From assembly GCF_012726265.1 (NCBI RefSeq), contig NZ_JAASAG010000006.1:124001-188000 (forward strand): DNA of 64,000 bases, written 5' to 3'. The notes under the pieces are model-generated. The model ran no database searches. It was not told the origin of the DNA and was given only the letters and a program-made list of their open reading frames with translations. The position numbers and the translations under genes are program-made. This DNA comes from Streptomyces sp. HNM0575 (lineage in GTDB: Bacteria; Actinomycetota; Actinomycetes; Streptomycetales; Streptomycetaceae). Below are positions 25,762 to 33,852 of this stretch, piece after piece (position 1 is the first letter of the stretch; the number at the start of each line of letters is the position of its first letter).

Positions 25762-27186
25762 TCAGGCGACGCGCGGGTGCGGGGCCCCGCCTCTCGCGGC
25801 CCGCAGCAGACCGCGTACGGAGAAGACCGCGCCGGCCGCGATCACCACCGCGCCCGTCGCCATCCCCAGCGGCGCGACCAGCGGCAGCGAGATGCCCAGC
25901 CCTCCGCCCACGACCCACGACATCTGCATCAGCGTCTCCGAACGCGCGAACGCGGACGTACGCACCTCCTCCGGCACGTCCCGCTGGATCAGCGCGTCCA
26001 GCGACAGCTTGCCGAGCGCCTGCGAGATGCCCGCCGCCGCGGCGACGACCGCGGCCGTGACCGTTCCGTAGAGCACCGCTGCGGCGACGGCGGCGCCCAG
26101 AGCTCCGGCCAGCACCACCGCGATGATGACCTCGGGGCCGCGGGCCCTGAGCCAGGCGCCGATCGCCGTGCCGAGCGCGTTGCCGCCGCCCGCGGCGACG
26201 GCCACCAGCCCGAGCGAGAAGGCGCCCGAGAGACCGGTGAGCGGCTGGTCGCGCAGGAGGAAGGCGAGGAAGAAGGTGAGGAAGCCGGACAGGCCGCGCA
26301 GCGCGGAGTTGGCCACCAGCGCGCTGCTGACGGACGGGCTCACGGCCCGCAGCCCGGGCCGCTTGCCGTTCCCGTACCCGGTGCCGTCTCTGCCTCTCTG
26401 CCCGGTGCCGCTCCCGAACTCGCTTCCGGTTGCCCTGCCGTGGTCCCGCGCGGTGCGGGGGCGTGCCGGGGCGAGCCGCGCCTTCCGCTCGCCCTTCGCC
26501 GAGTCGACCCGGCCGTTCAGCGAGAACGACAGGAACATCCCCAGCGCGAACACGGCGAACGCCCCGTACAGCGGCAGCGCCGCCCCCAGCTGATGCAGCA
26601 CCGCGCCGAGCGGCGCGGCCGCGCCCGTCGCCACCAGCCCCGCCAGCGTGACCCGCGAATTCGCCTTCACCAGCGAGAACGTCGGCGGCAGCAGCCGCGG
26701 CACCACCGCGGAACGCACCACCCCGTACGCCTTCGACGACACCAGCACCGCCAGTGCCGCCGGATACAGCTCCAGGCCACCGGTTCCCACCGCGCCCGAC
26801 AGCGCCAGCGCGAGCAGCGCACGCGCCAGCATCGACGCGGCCATCGCGGCCCGCCGGCCGTGCGGCACCCTGTCCAGCAGCGGCCCGATCACGGGCGCGA
26901 GCAGCGCGAACGGCGCCATCGTCACGAGCAGATACAACGCCACCCGGCCACGGGCCTCGCCCGTCGGCACGGAGAAGAAGATCGTCGAGGCGAGGGCGAC
27001 CGTGATCAGCATGTCGCCCGCCGAGTTGACGGCGTGCAGCTCGATGAGCCTGCCCAGACCGGACTCCCCGGCCCCCTCGCCGTGCGTGAAGCGCCGCAGG
27101 CGGCGGGCCACCGCCGCGGGTGGCCGTCGCACGGCACGCGCGGCCCCATGAAGCAGACGACGTGCGCGTCCCTGCCCGGCAGCCAC
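25762..27186 (-). CDS. MFS transporter
   Basis: This 474-residue membrane protein has about eleven or twelve hydrophobic segments from ITVALASTIFFSV onward. A basic cytoplasmic motif GPLLDRVPHGRRAAM (motif A type) follows TM2. A 45-residue Gly/Arg/Lys-rich central loop divides the two halves. MFS proteins move small molecules with protons; the substrate is unknown. The gene lies between mqnB and DUF3027 and is divergent from the latter, an arrangement I believe common in Streptomyces. GTG at 27186 is the most likely start because it leaves the usual basic N-terminus; the ribosome site is weak, so the start is uncertain. Confidence 0.82.
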   Translation of the reverse strand: MAAGQGRARRLLHGAARAVRRPPAAVARRLRRFTHGEGAGESGLGRLIELHAVNSAGDMLITVALASTIFFSVPTGEARGRVALYLLVTMAPFALLAPVIGPLLDRVPHGRRAAMAASMLARALLALALSGAVGTGGLELYPAALAVLVSSKAYGVVRSAVVPRLLPPTFSLVKANSRVTLAGLVATGAAAPLGAVLHQLGAALPLYGAFAVFALGMFLSFSLNGRVDSAKGERKARLAPARPRTARDHGRATGSEFGSGTGQRGRDGTGYGNGKRPGLRAVSPSVSSALVANSALRGLSGFLTFFLAFLLRDQPLTGLSGAFSLGLVAVAAGGGNALGTAIGAWLRARGPEVIIAVVLAGALGAAVAAAVLYGTVTAAVVAAAAGISQALGKLSLDALIQRDVPEEVRTSAFARSETLMQMSWVVGGGLGISLPLVAPLGMATGAVVIAAGAVFSVRGLLRAARGGAPHPRVA

Positions 27187-27521
27187 GAGCTTCAGTCTGC
27201 CCCAGGTGCGGGGACGGATGCGGACAGTCCACGCCGGTCGGGCGGCGGCCGGGGGCGGGGGCCGCCCGCCGCTGCGCCGGTACGGAATCCCTCCGGGAGG
27301 GCTCGCCGAATCCGTGGGGTAGCGTGGTCGCCGGTGCGCTCCCCACGGCCCCGAGCGGGGCGCGGACGTTCGCAGCGGCTCCCAGGTCCCGCTCCGTCCG
27401 CAAACCGAGCGGCTCCCCGCCGAAGGCAGGGCAAGGGAACCGTCCCCGTGGCGGCCGCCGTACGGGAGTGCACGCCGGAAAGGCGCTATGGCGTAGGAGA
27501 CACGATTCTTGTGAGTGCAGC
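27187..27521. other. 335-nt divergent region between MFS and DUF3027
   Basis: No gene is seen. The left part is a GC-rich imperfect inverted repeat (about 27240-27275). A 17-nt word CTCCCCGCCGAAGGCAG at 27413-27429 is the exact reverse complement of the repeat array found after DUF3027 (28711-28727). A four-codon ORF, GTG at 27511 with TGA overlapping the DUF3027 ATG, may be a coupling peptide. Confidence 0.45.
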
Positions 27522-28484
27522 ATGACCGCCGCGACGCGGAGCAGCCGTACCCGCCGAGCCTCTGCCCCGGACCGGCTCTGCGCCGAAGCCGTCGCACTCG
27601 CGCGCGAGGCCGTCGAGGCCGCGGCCGGGCCCGGGGAGGTCGGCGACCACATCGAGGTCGTCGCCGACGGGGACCGCGTCGTCACGCACTATTTCGAATG
27701 CCTGGAGTGGGCCTACCGCGGCTGGCGTTGGGCGGCCACCCTGACCCGCGCCTCACGCGCGAAGGCGGTCACGCTGGACGAGACGGTGCTGCTGCCCGGG
27801 CCCGACGCGCTGCTGGCCCCCGAGTGGGTCCCGTGGAGCGAACGGCTCCGGCCGGGCGACCTCGGGCCGGGGGACCTGCTGCCGACGGAGGCGGACGACC
27901 TGCGGCTCGTGTCGGGCGGTGCCGGTGGCGCCGGGGGCGCCGACGGTTCCGGTTCTGGTTCCGGTGCCGGTGCGGGTGCCGATGCCGATGTCGGGGGTGA
28001 TGCCGGCACGGAGGCGGAGGGTGCCGCCGGTCCCGCCGAGGCGGTGGCGACGCCCGAGGTCGAAGAGGTCGCCGAGGCGGTGGACGCCGACCTCGAACCG
28101 GGTTCGCCGAGCGAGATCGTCCCGCCGCCCGAGCGCGGCGCGATCACGGCAGTCGCGCAGGAGCTGGGCATGGGGCGCCGTCGCGTCCTCTCCCGGTACG
28201 GGCTGGAGACGGCCGCCGACCGCTGGGACGAGGAGTACGGCGCGGGCACGCCCATGGCACAGTCCGCACCGGCGAGCTGCGTGACGTGCGGCTTCCTGAT
28301 GCCGCTCGCGGGGTCGCTGCGGCAGGCGTTCGGGGTCTGCGCCAACGAGTACAGCCCGGCGGACGGCCATGTGGTCTCCCTGACGTACGGCTGCGGTGGC
28401 CACTCGGAGGCGGCGGTCATGCCGAAGCCGCCCCAGCCGCCGCCCCCGGTGATCGACGAGACGCGGGCGGACGAGCTGTCCTGA
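27522..28484 (+). CDS. DUF3027 protein
   Basis: This 320-residue cytoplasmic protein matches DUF3027. An N-terminal domain has VGDHIEVVADGDRVVTHYFE and WAYRGWRWAATLTRAS. A C-terminal cysteine-containing module has CVTCGFLMPLAGSLRQAFGVC and YGCGGHSEA, which could bind zinc through its four or so cysteines. A Gly/Ser/Ala-Asp repeat and acidic linker of about 80 residues separates them. The family is actinobacterial and of unknown function, perhaps DNA-related. It is upstream of the sacsin-like ATPase with a repeat array between, so may not share an mRNA. ATG at 27522 overlaps the stop of a tiny upstream GTG ORF. Confidence 0.88.
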   Translation: MTAATRSSRTRRASAPDRLCAEAVALAREAVEAAAGPGEVGDHIEVVADGDRVVTHYFECLEWAYRGWRWAATLTRASRAKAVTLDETVLLPGPDALLAPEWVPWSERLRPGDLGPGDLLPTEADDLRLVSGGAGGAGGADGSGSGSGAGAGADADVGGDAGTEAEGAAGPAEAVATPEVEEVAEAVDADLEPGSPSEIVPPPERGAITAVAQELGMGRRRVLSRYGLETAADRWDEEYGAGTPMAQSAPASCVTCGFLMPLAGSLRQAFGVCANEYSPADGHVVSLTYGCGGHSEAAVMPKPPQPPPPVIDETRADELS

Positions 28485-28578
28485 ACACCCGGGCGCGCGC
28501 GTCCGGTTGGCTTCCGGCTCCGGGCGCGGGCCGCTCCGGCGCACATGCCCGGACGCTTCGCTTGCTTTCCTTCCCCTG

Positions 28579-28733
28579 CTTTCGGCGGGAGGTCCCTTGC
28601 CTTCGGCCGTAGGGCAACGCCTTCGGCGGGAGAGCCGGGAGGTCCCTTGCCTTCGGCGGGAGATCCCCTGCCTTCGGCGGGAGGTCCCTCGCCTTCGGCG
28701 GGAGATCCCCTGCCTTCGGCGGGGAGGCCTCCT
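28579..28733. repeat. 21-bp CCTTCGGCGGGAGGTCCCTTG repeat array
   Basis: About six copies of a 20-21 bp unit alternate between CCTTCGGCGGGAGGTCCC and CCTTCGGCGGGAGATCCC variants, with two irregular copies at 28600 and 28620. GGGAGGTCCC has local dyad character. The array lies in a 435-nt gap (28485-28919) between DUF3027 and the sacsin-like gene. It is not CRISPR, because there are no unique spacers. The rest of the gap holds the 12-nt repeat at 28737 and ordinary leader sequence. Confidence 0.88.
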
Positions 28734-28736
28734 CCA

Positions 28737-28772
28737 CCCACGGCCCGACCCACGGCCCGACCCACGGCTTGA
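28737..28772. repeat. 12-bp CCCACGGCCCGA tandem repeat
   Basis: Three consecutive 12-nt units follow the 21-bp array, the third reading CCCACGGCTTGA. They mark the same unstable intergenic stretch. Confidence 0.8.
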
Positions 28773-28919
28773 CCCGCGTCTGGGTCCGCGGTCCCGCGAA
28801 CTCACCTGAAGCGACACCAATCACGCACCGAACGGGCACACCGCCGGGCCCGGGCCGCCGGGCGATGCCGTACCGTCGCGACGCGGGGTCCAGGGGCCCG
28901 TGTGATGGAGGAGGCGGTC

Positions 28920-31900
28920 ATGGGGCAGGGAGAAGCGGCGGCGGATCCGTTCGGGACGGCGCGGTTGCGGCGTGGCGTGCTCGACGCCTGGATCGCCTCG
29001 CCCGCGCGGTTCCGCGAGGACGCCAACGCCGAGCAGGAGCTGGCGCTCGGGGGTTACCGGGACCGGCTCGTCATCGAGCTGGCGCAGAACGCCTCCGACG
29101 CGGCCGCCCGCGCCGGCACACCCGGGCGGCTGCGGCTCACCCTCCGCGACGGTGCGCTCGTCGCGTCCAACAGCGGTGCGCCGCTGGACGCCGAGGGCGT
29201 CGAGTCGCTGTCGACGCTGCGCGCCTCCGCGAAGCGGGACGACGAGGACGCCGCCGCGGTGGGCAGGTTCGGCGTGGGATTCTCCGCCGTGCTCGCCGTC
29301 AGCGACGAGCCCGCCGTGCTGGGTGCCACGGGCGGCGTGCGCTGGTCGCTGGACGAGGCGCGGCGGATGGTGCAGGAGGCGGCGGGCGAACTGCCCGCGC
29401 TCGGTGAGGAGTTGCGCCGCCGGGAAGGGCACGCGCCGCTGCTGCGGCTGCCGTTGCCCGCCGAGGGCGAGGCTCCCGAGAGCTATGACACGGCCGTGGT
29501 GCTGCCGCTGCGGGACGCGGGCGCGCGGGAGTTGGCGGAGCGGCTGCTGGCCGAGGTCGACGACGCGCTGCTGCTGACGCTGCCCGGTCTGTCCGAGGTG
29601 GTCGTGGAGACCGGGGAGGGCGTCAGGACCCTGACGCGCCACGAGGACGGCCCGTTCGTGGACGTACGGCGGGGCGACGGCGGCGTGCGGCGCTGGCGGG
29701 TGGTGCGGGACAGCGGGGTGGCGGACGCGGCGCTGCTGGAGGACCGGCCCGTCGAGGAGCGGACGCGCCCGGCGTGGTCGGTGACGTGGGCCGTGCCGGT
29801 GGAGGACGGTGCTCCCGTACGGCCACCGACGGCCCCGTGCGTGCACGCGCCGACGCCGACGGACGAACCGCTGGGCCTGCCCGCGTTGTTGATCGCGAGC
29901 TTTCCCCTGGAGCCCACGCGGCGCCATGTCGCACCGGGCCCGCTGACGGACTTCCTGCTGGAGCGGGCCGCGGAGGCGTATGTGCGGCTGCTGAGCGAGT
30001 GGCGGCCCGTGACGCCCGAGGTCGTGGACCTGGTCCCCGGCCCCCTGGGCAAGGGTGAACTCGACGGCGGGCTACGGCAGTTGCTGCTGTCGAAGCTGCC
30101 GGGCGCGCGGTTCCTCGCGGGTGCCGCGAAGGACGAGGAGGGCGACCCCGTCGTGCTGCGGCCCCGCGAGGCGGAGATCGCGGAGGGCGCGGGCGGCGCC
30201 ACGGTCGGCGTGCTGGCGGAGCTGTTCCCGGGCCTGCTGCCCGCCGGGATGGAGCGGCGTGCGGAGCTGCGCGCGCTGAACGTGGCGCGGGTGCCGCTGG
30301 GCGAGGTGATCGACCGGCTCGCGGGCGTGGTGCGCACCCCGGACTGGTGGCGGAGGCTGTACGACTCGCTCGCCGGCGTGGATCCCGACCGGCTCACGGG
30401 CCTGCCGGTGCCGCTCGCCGGCCCCGGCACGCGTACGACGGTCGGCCCCCGGCAGGTGCTGCTGCCGCTGCCGGACTCGTCGATGGAGCCGGAGCGCGCG
30501 GGGCGGCTGGCGCGGCTCGGGCTGAAGGTCGCGCACGAGGACGCGGTGCATCCGCTGCTGGAGAAGCTCGGTGCGACGGGCGCCACGGCGCGCGCCGTGC
30601 TGACCACTCCGCAGGTGAGGGCCGCGGTCGCGGCGTCGCTCGACGAGGGCGACGCCTGGGACCTCGCCGGGGACGGGGACGAAGGGCCGCTGGACGCCGA
30701 GGAGTTGGCGGAGGTCGTGCTGGGGCTCGTACGGGACGCCGGGCTGGCGCCGGGCGAGGAGCCGTGGCTCGGCGCGCTGGCGCTGCCCGACGAGGAGGGG
30801 GAGCCGGCACCGGCGGGCGAACTCGTCTTTCCCGGCAGCGACTTCGAGCGCGTCATCCGCGACGGCGAACTGGCCGCCTGCGACGAGGAGCTGGCCGAGC
30901 GCTGGGGCGAGCAGCCGCTGACCGCGGTCGGCGTGCAGGCGGACTTCGCCCTCGTACGGGCCACGGACGTCGTGCTCGACCCGGACGAACTGGAGCCCCG
31001 CGAGGGCGACTTCGCCGAACCCGACGACGCGGGCCTGCTCGACGCCGTCGACGTGTGGTGCGAGGACGTGCTCGATCAGCTGCCCGAGTCCGATGTCGCC
31101 GTGCCGCCCGTCGCCTCGGAGCTGGTGGCGGTGCGCGACCTGGACCTCGTGGACGACGACTGCTGGCCGGAGGCGCTGGCGATGCTCGCGCGCCCGCCGC
31201 TGCGTGACGCGCTCACCCAGCCCATGAGGGTGCTGCTGCCCGACGGTGTGACGGAGACCGTACGCCCGTACACCGCGTGGTGGCTGCGCGGCCACCCCGT
31301 GCTGGGCGGCCGGCGCCCCGCCGGTCTGCGCGCGGCCGGCGGCGATCCGCTGCTGGACGGCCTGTACGACGAGGCGGAGGCCGGCTTCGGGGACGCCCAG
31401 GTGCTGCGGGCGCTCGGCATCCGTACGTCCGCGGCCGCGCTGCTGGAGGAACCGGGCGGCGCCGCCGAGCTGCTGGGCCGGCTCGCCGACCCGGAATCCG
31501 AGGTGGGCCACGCTCAACTGCACGGTCTCTACGGCCTGTTGGCACAGCTGGACCCCGAAGAGGTCACGCTGCCCGAAGAGTTGCGCTGCGTACGGGCCGC
31601 GACGGGCGCCGTCGACGTCGTGCCGCGGGACGAGGCCGTGATCGCCGACGCGCCCGATCTGGTGCCGGTGGCGGGCGACTTGGCGCTGCTGCCGGTGGCG
31701 CCCGCGCACGCCGCGGCCCTCGCGTCGGTGCTGGAGGTGCGGCGGCTCGGCGAGACGGTGCCGGGACGCGTCGACGCCGCGGCGTCCGGCGAGGGCACGG
31801 AGCGGGAGGTGCCGGACGCGGTGCGCCTGCTGCTCCCGGAGGCGCCGCGCACGTACCGCGAACACGACGAGCTGATCGTCGACGGCACGGACGTGGAGTG

Positions 31901-32063
31901 GCGCCGCACACCGGACGGCGTGCTGCACGCGGCGACGTTGGAGGGCGTCGCCGCGGGGCTGGCCTGGGCGGCGGGCCGCTGGGGCCGCCGCTTCGAGGTG
32001 GCGGCGCTGCTGGAGGATCCGGAACGGGTGGCCGAGCTGGAACGGGCACGCTGGTTCGACTGA
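28920..32063 (+). CDS. sacsin N-terminal/Hsp90-like ATPase protein
   Basis: The 1047-residue protein opens with a GHKL ATPase domain: a helix with the magnesium Asn (RLVIELAQNASDAAARAG, about residues 44-61), SNSGAPLDAEGVESLSTLRASAK, and the G-rich lid GRFGVGFSAVLAVSD (about 117-131). This order matches the sacsin/Hsp90 type. The remaining 800 residues are acidic and Leu-rich with no other recognised domain or membrane segment. Hsp90-like ATPases are chaperones or conformational machines; the client here is unknown. ATG at 28920 has an excellent GGAGGAGG ribosome site, so upstream starts at 28902 and 28905 are rejected. It sits between DUF3027 and a DHFR-like gene, and a terminator at 32081-32114 ends it. 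Confidence 0.87.
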   Translation: MGQGEAAADPFGTARLRRGVLDAWIASPARFREDANAEQELALGGYRDRLVIELAQNASDAAARAGTPGRLRLTLRDGALVASNSGAPLDAEGVESLSTLRASAKRDDEDAAAVGRFGVGFSAVLAVSDEPAVLGATGGVRWSLDEARRMVQEAAGELPALGEELRRREGHAPLLRLPLPAEGEAPESYDTAVVLPLRDAGARELAERLLAEVDDALLLTLPGLSEVVVETGEGVRTLTRHEDGPFVDVRRGDGGVRRWRVVRDSGVADAALLEDRPVEERTRPAWSVTWAVPVEDGAPVRPPTAPCVHAPTPTDEPLGLPALLIASFPLEPTRRHVAPGPLTDFLLERAAEAYVRLLSEWRPVTPEVVDLVPGPLGKGELDGGLRQLLLSKLPGARFLAGAAKDEEGDPVVLRPREAEIAEGAGGATVGVLAELFPGLLPAGMERRAELRALNVARVPLGEVIDRLAGVVRTPDWWRRLYDSLAGVDPDRLTGLPVPLAGPGTRTTVGPRQVLLPLPDSSMEPERAGRLARLGLKVAHEDAVHPLLEKLGATGATARAVLTTPQVRAAVAASLDEGDAWDLAGDGDEGPLDAEELAEVVLGLVRDAGLAPGEEPWLGALALPDEEGEPAPAGELVFPGSDFERVIRDGELAACDEELAERWGEQPLTAVGVQADFALVRATDVVLDPDELEPREGDFAEPDDAGLLDAVDVWCEDVLDQLPESDVAVPPVASELVAVRDLDLVDDDCWPEALAMLARPPLRDALTQPMRVLLPDGVTETVRPYTAWWLRGHPVLGGRRPAGLRAAGGDPLLDGLYDEAEAGFGDAQVLRALGIRTSAAALLEEPGGAAELLGRLADPESEVGHAQLHGLYGLLAQLDPEEVTLPEELRCVRAATGAVDVVPRDEAVIADAPDLVPVAGDLALLPVAPAHAAALASVLEVRRLGETVPGRVDAAASGEGTEREVPDAVRLLLPEAPRTYREHDELIVDGTDVEWRRTPDGVLHAATLEGVAAGLAWAAGRWGRRFEVAALLEDPERVAELERARWFD

Positions 32064-32080
32064 GCCGCGTCGACCGGGAG

Positions 32081-32114
32081 CCGGGGGGAGAGACGGCGCC
32101 CCGCCGCCCCCCGG
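32081..32114 (+). terminator. hairpin after the sacsin-like gene
   Basis: CCGGGGGG (32081-32088) pairs with CCCCCCGG (32107-32114). The enclosed sequence has a further CGGCG/CGCCG pairing. It begins 17 nt beyond the stop codon. Confidence 0.7.
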
Positions 32115-32154
32115 TGCTCGATGAATTCCGCGCCGGGCCCCGGTCGTTACGGGC

Positions 32155-32799
32155 ATGACTACTCTCACGCTCACCGCGTTCGTGTCCCTCGACGGCGTCA
32201 TGCAGGCCCCCGGCGGTCCCGACGAGGACCGCACGGGCGGCTTCGAGCAGGGCGGCTGGATCGTCCCCTACGCGGACGCCGACCTGGGCGCCTTCGTCTC
32301 GAAGACCTTCGCCGAGGCCGAGGGCTTCGTGCTCGGCAGACGTACGTACGAGATCTTCGCCTCGTACTGGCCGGGGGTCACCGACCCCGACGACCCGGTC
32401 GCGAGCAGGCTCAACACCCTCCCGAAATACGTCGCCTCGACCACGCTGGAGTCCGCGGAGTGGTACAACACCCGGCTCATCGACGCGGACGTCCCCGAGC
32501 GCGTCGCCGAGCTGAAGCAGGAGCCGTCCGGCGGCGAGCTCCAGATCCACGGCAGCGGCGTCCTCGCGCGGTCCCTGATGGCGCACGACCTCGTCGACGT
32601 GATCCGGCTGCTGGTCTGCCCCGTCGTGCTCGGCAACGGCGGACGGCTCTTCGCCGAGGGCGCGCTGCCGACGGCGATGAACCTCGTCGACTCCAGGACC
32701 ACCGGCACCGGAGTCGCGATCCACACCTACGAGCGGGCGGGACGGCCGGAGTACGGATCGTTCGAGACGCCCGACGAGGACGCCGCGTACGACAAGTGA
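32155..32799 (+). CDS. dihydrofolate reductase-fold (RibD C-terminal) protein
   Basis: This 214-residue protein belongs to the DHFR/RibD-C family: LTAFVSLDGVMQAPGG (5-20), GFVLGRRTYEIFASYWPG, and the NAD(P)-binding GELQIHGSGVLARSLM followed by DVIRLLVCPVVLGNGGRLF. Such stand-alone proteins are putative NADPH-dependent reductases; the substrate is unknown and they are not the folate enzyme. The ATG at 32155 begins the fold. A monocistronic position between two terminating features is likely, with the phosphotransferase 50 nt downstream. Confidence 0.87.
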   Translation: MTTLTLTAFVSLDGVMQAPGGPDEDRTGGFEQGGWIVPYADADLGAFVSKTFAEAEGFVLGRRTYEIFASYWPGVTDPDDPVASRLNTLPKYVASTTLESAEWYNTRLIDADVPERVAELKQEPSGGELQIHGSGVLARSLMAHDLVDVIRLLVCPVVLGNGGRLFAEGALPTAMNLVDSRTTGTGVAIHTYERAGRPEYGSFETPDEDAAYDK

Positions 32800-32849
32800 C
32801 GGCGCCGCACGGCGGGATGGGGCGCGGGGCGGGCGCATACGCTGCCCCG

Positions 32850-33848
32850 ATGGGTCACCACGGCCGGGAAGGCCAGGACGGTCGGCAAGGTCACGACGGT
32901 CACGACGCGGGGACGCGGCATCGGGGGCGGCGGCATCACGCGCCGGTGCCCGCTGCGGGCGCGGCCGCGCCGCCGTTCACGGAGGCGAGGGCCCGGCGGC
33001 TGCTCGCCTCCGCGGGCGAGCGGGCGGACGGCGCGGAGTTGCTGGCGCTCGGCGAGAACGCCGTCTTCGCACTGGGCCCGCCGGGCGCCCCGGAGCCCCT
33101 CGTCGTACGCGTCGGACGCGACCCCTCGCTCCTCGAACGCGCCGAGCGCGAACTGCGCGTCGCCGACTGGCTGGAGCGGCAGGGGGTGCCCGCCGTGCGC
33201 GCTGCCCGTTCCGGCGTCGCCGTCGTCGAGGGACATCCGCTCACCTTCTGGCGGCGTCTCGCGGAGCCCGTACGGGAGGCGGTGCCGGCCGATCTCGGGG
33301 CGTTGCTGCGGCTCGTACACGAGTTGCCCGAGCCGCCGTTCGAACTGCCGCGGCGCGATCTGCTCTCCGGCGTGGAGCGCTGGCTGCGGCTGGCGGGCGA
33401 CGCGGTACCGGCGGCCGACGCGGCCTATCTGCGGGCGCGCCGCGCGGACTTCGACGCCGCGGCCGCCGAGCTGACGCCCGTGCTGCCGCCGGGCCCGCTG
33501 CACGGCGACGCCCTGCCGCGCAACGTCCACGTCGGCCCGTACGGTCCGCTCCTGGTCGACCTGGAGACCTTCTCCGACGACCTGCGCGAGCACGATCTCG
33601 TGGTGCTCGCCCTGAGCCTGGACCGGTACGGGCTGGAGGAGGCGGACTACTCCGGCTTCGTACGGGCCTACGGCTGGGACGTGAGGGAATGGCCCGGCTG
33701 TGCGGTGCTGCGCGGGGCACGCGAGACGGCGGCCTGCGCGTGGGTGGCGCAGCACGCGCCCGCGAACCCGGCGGCGCGGCGGGAGTTCGCGCGCCGCGTC
33801 GCGTCGCTGCGGGAGGACAACGCGGCGGTGCGCTGGTACGCCTTCTGA
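32850..33848 (+). CDS. aminoglycoside phosphotransferase-fold kinase
   Basis: The 332-residue protein has the APH/choline-kinase fold motifs. The nucleotide-binding lobe has LGENAVFALGPPG and VVRVGRD. The catalytic Brenner-type motif LHGDALPRNVHV (about residues 217-228) is followed by the metal-binding LLVDLETFS. The substrate is unknown. It is more likely a small-molecule kinase than a resistance enzyme, since related actinomycete proteins are chromosomal and common. The first 30 residues are a His/Gly/Asp-rich repeat. The start at 32850 is the first ATG after the GC-rich gap; a later start within the repeat is possible. Convergent with the P-type ATPase, four bases apart. Confidence 0.8.
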   Translation: MGHHGREGQDGRQGHDGHDAGTRHRGRRHHAPVPAAGAAAPPFTEARARRLLASAGERADGAELLALGENAVFALGPPGAPEPLVVRVGRDPSLLERAERELRVADWLERQGVPAVRAARSGVAVVEGHPLTFWRRLAEPVREAVPADLGALLRLVHELPEPPFELPRRDLLSGVERWLRLAGDAVPAADAAYLRARRADFDAAAAELTPVLPPGPLHGDALPRNVHVGPYGPLLVDLETFSDDLREHDLVVLALSLDRYGLEEADYSGFVRAYGWDVREWPGCAVLRGARETAACAWVAQHAPANPAARREFARRVASLREDNAAVRWYAF

Positions 33849-33852
33849 CGGC

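Noticed and set aside
28579..28733. CRISPR-like look of the 21-bp repeats
   Set aside because: Repeats are adjacent with no unique spacers of constant length, and no cas gene is near.
32850..33848. Aminoglycoside resistance gene
   Set aside because: The APH fold is shared by many chromosomal small-molecule kinases. There is no resistance context, so no such role is claimed.
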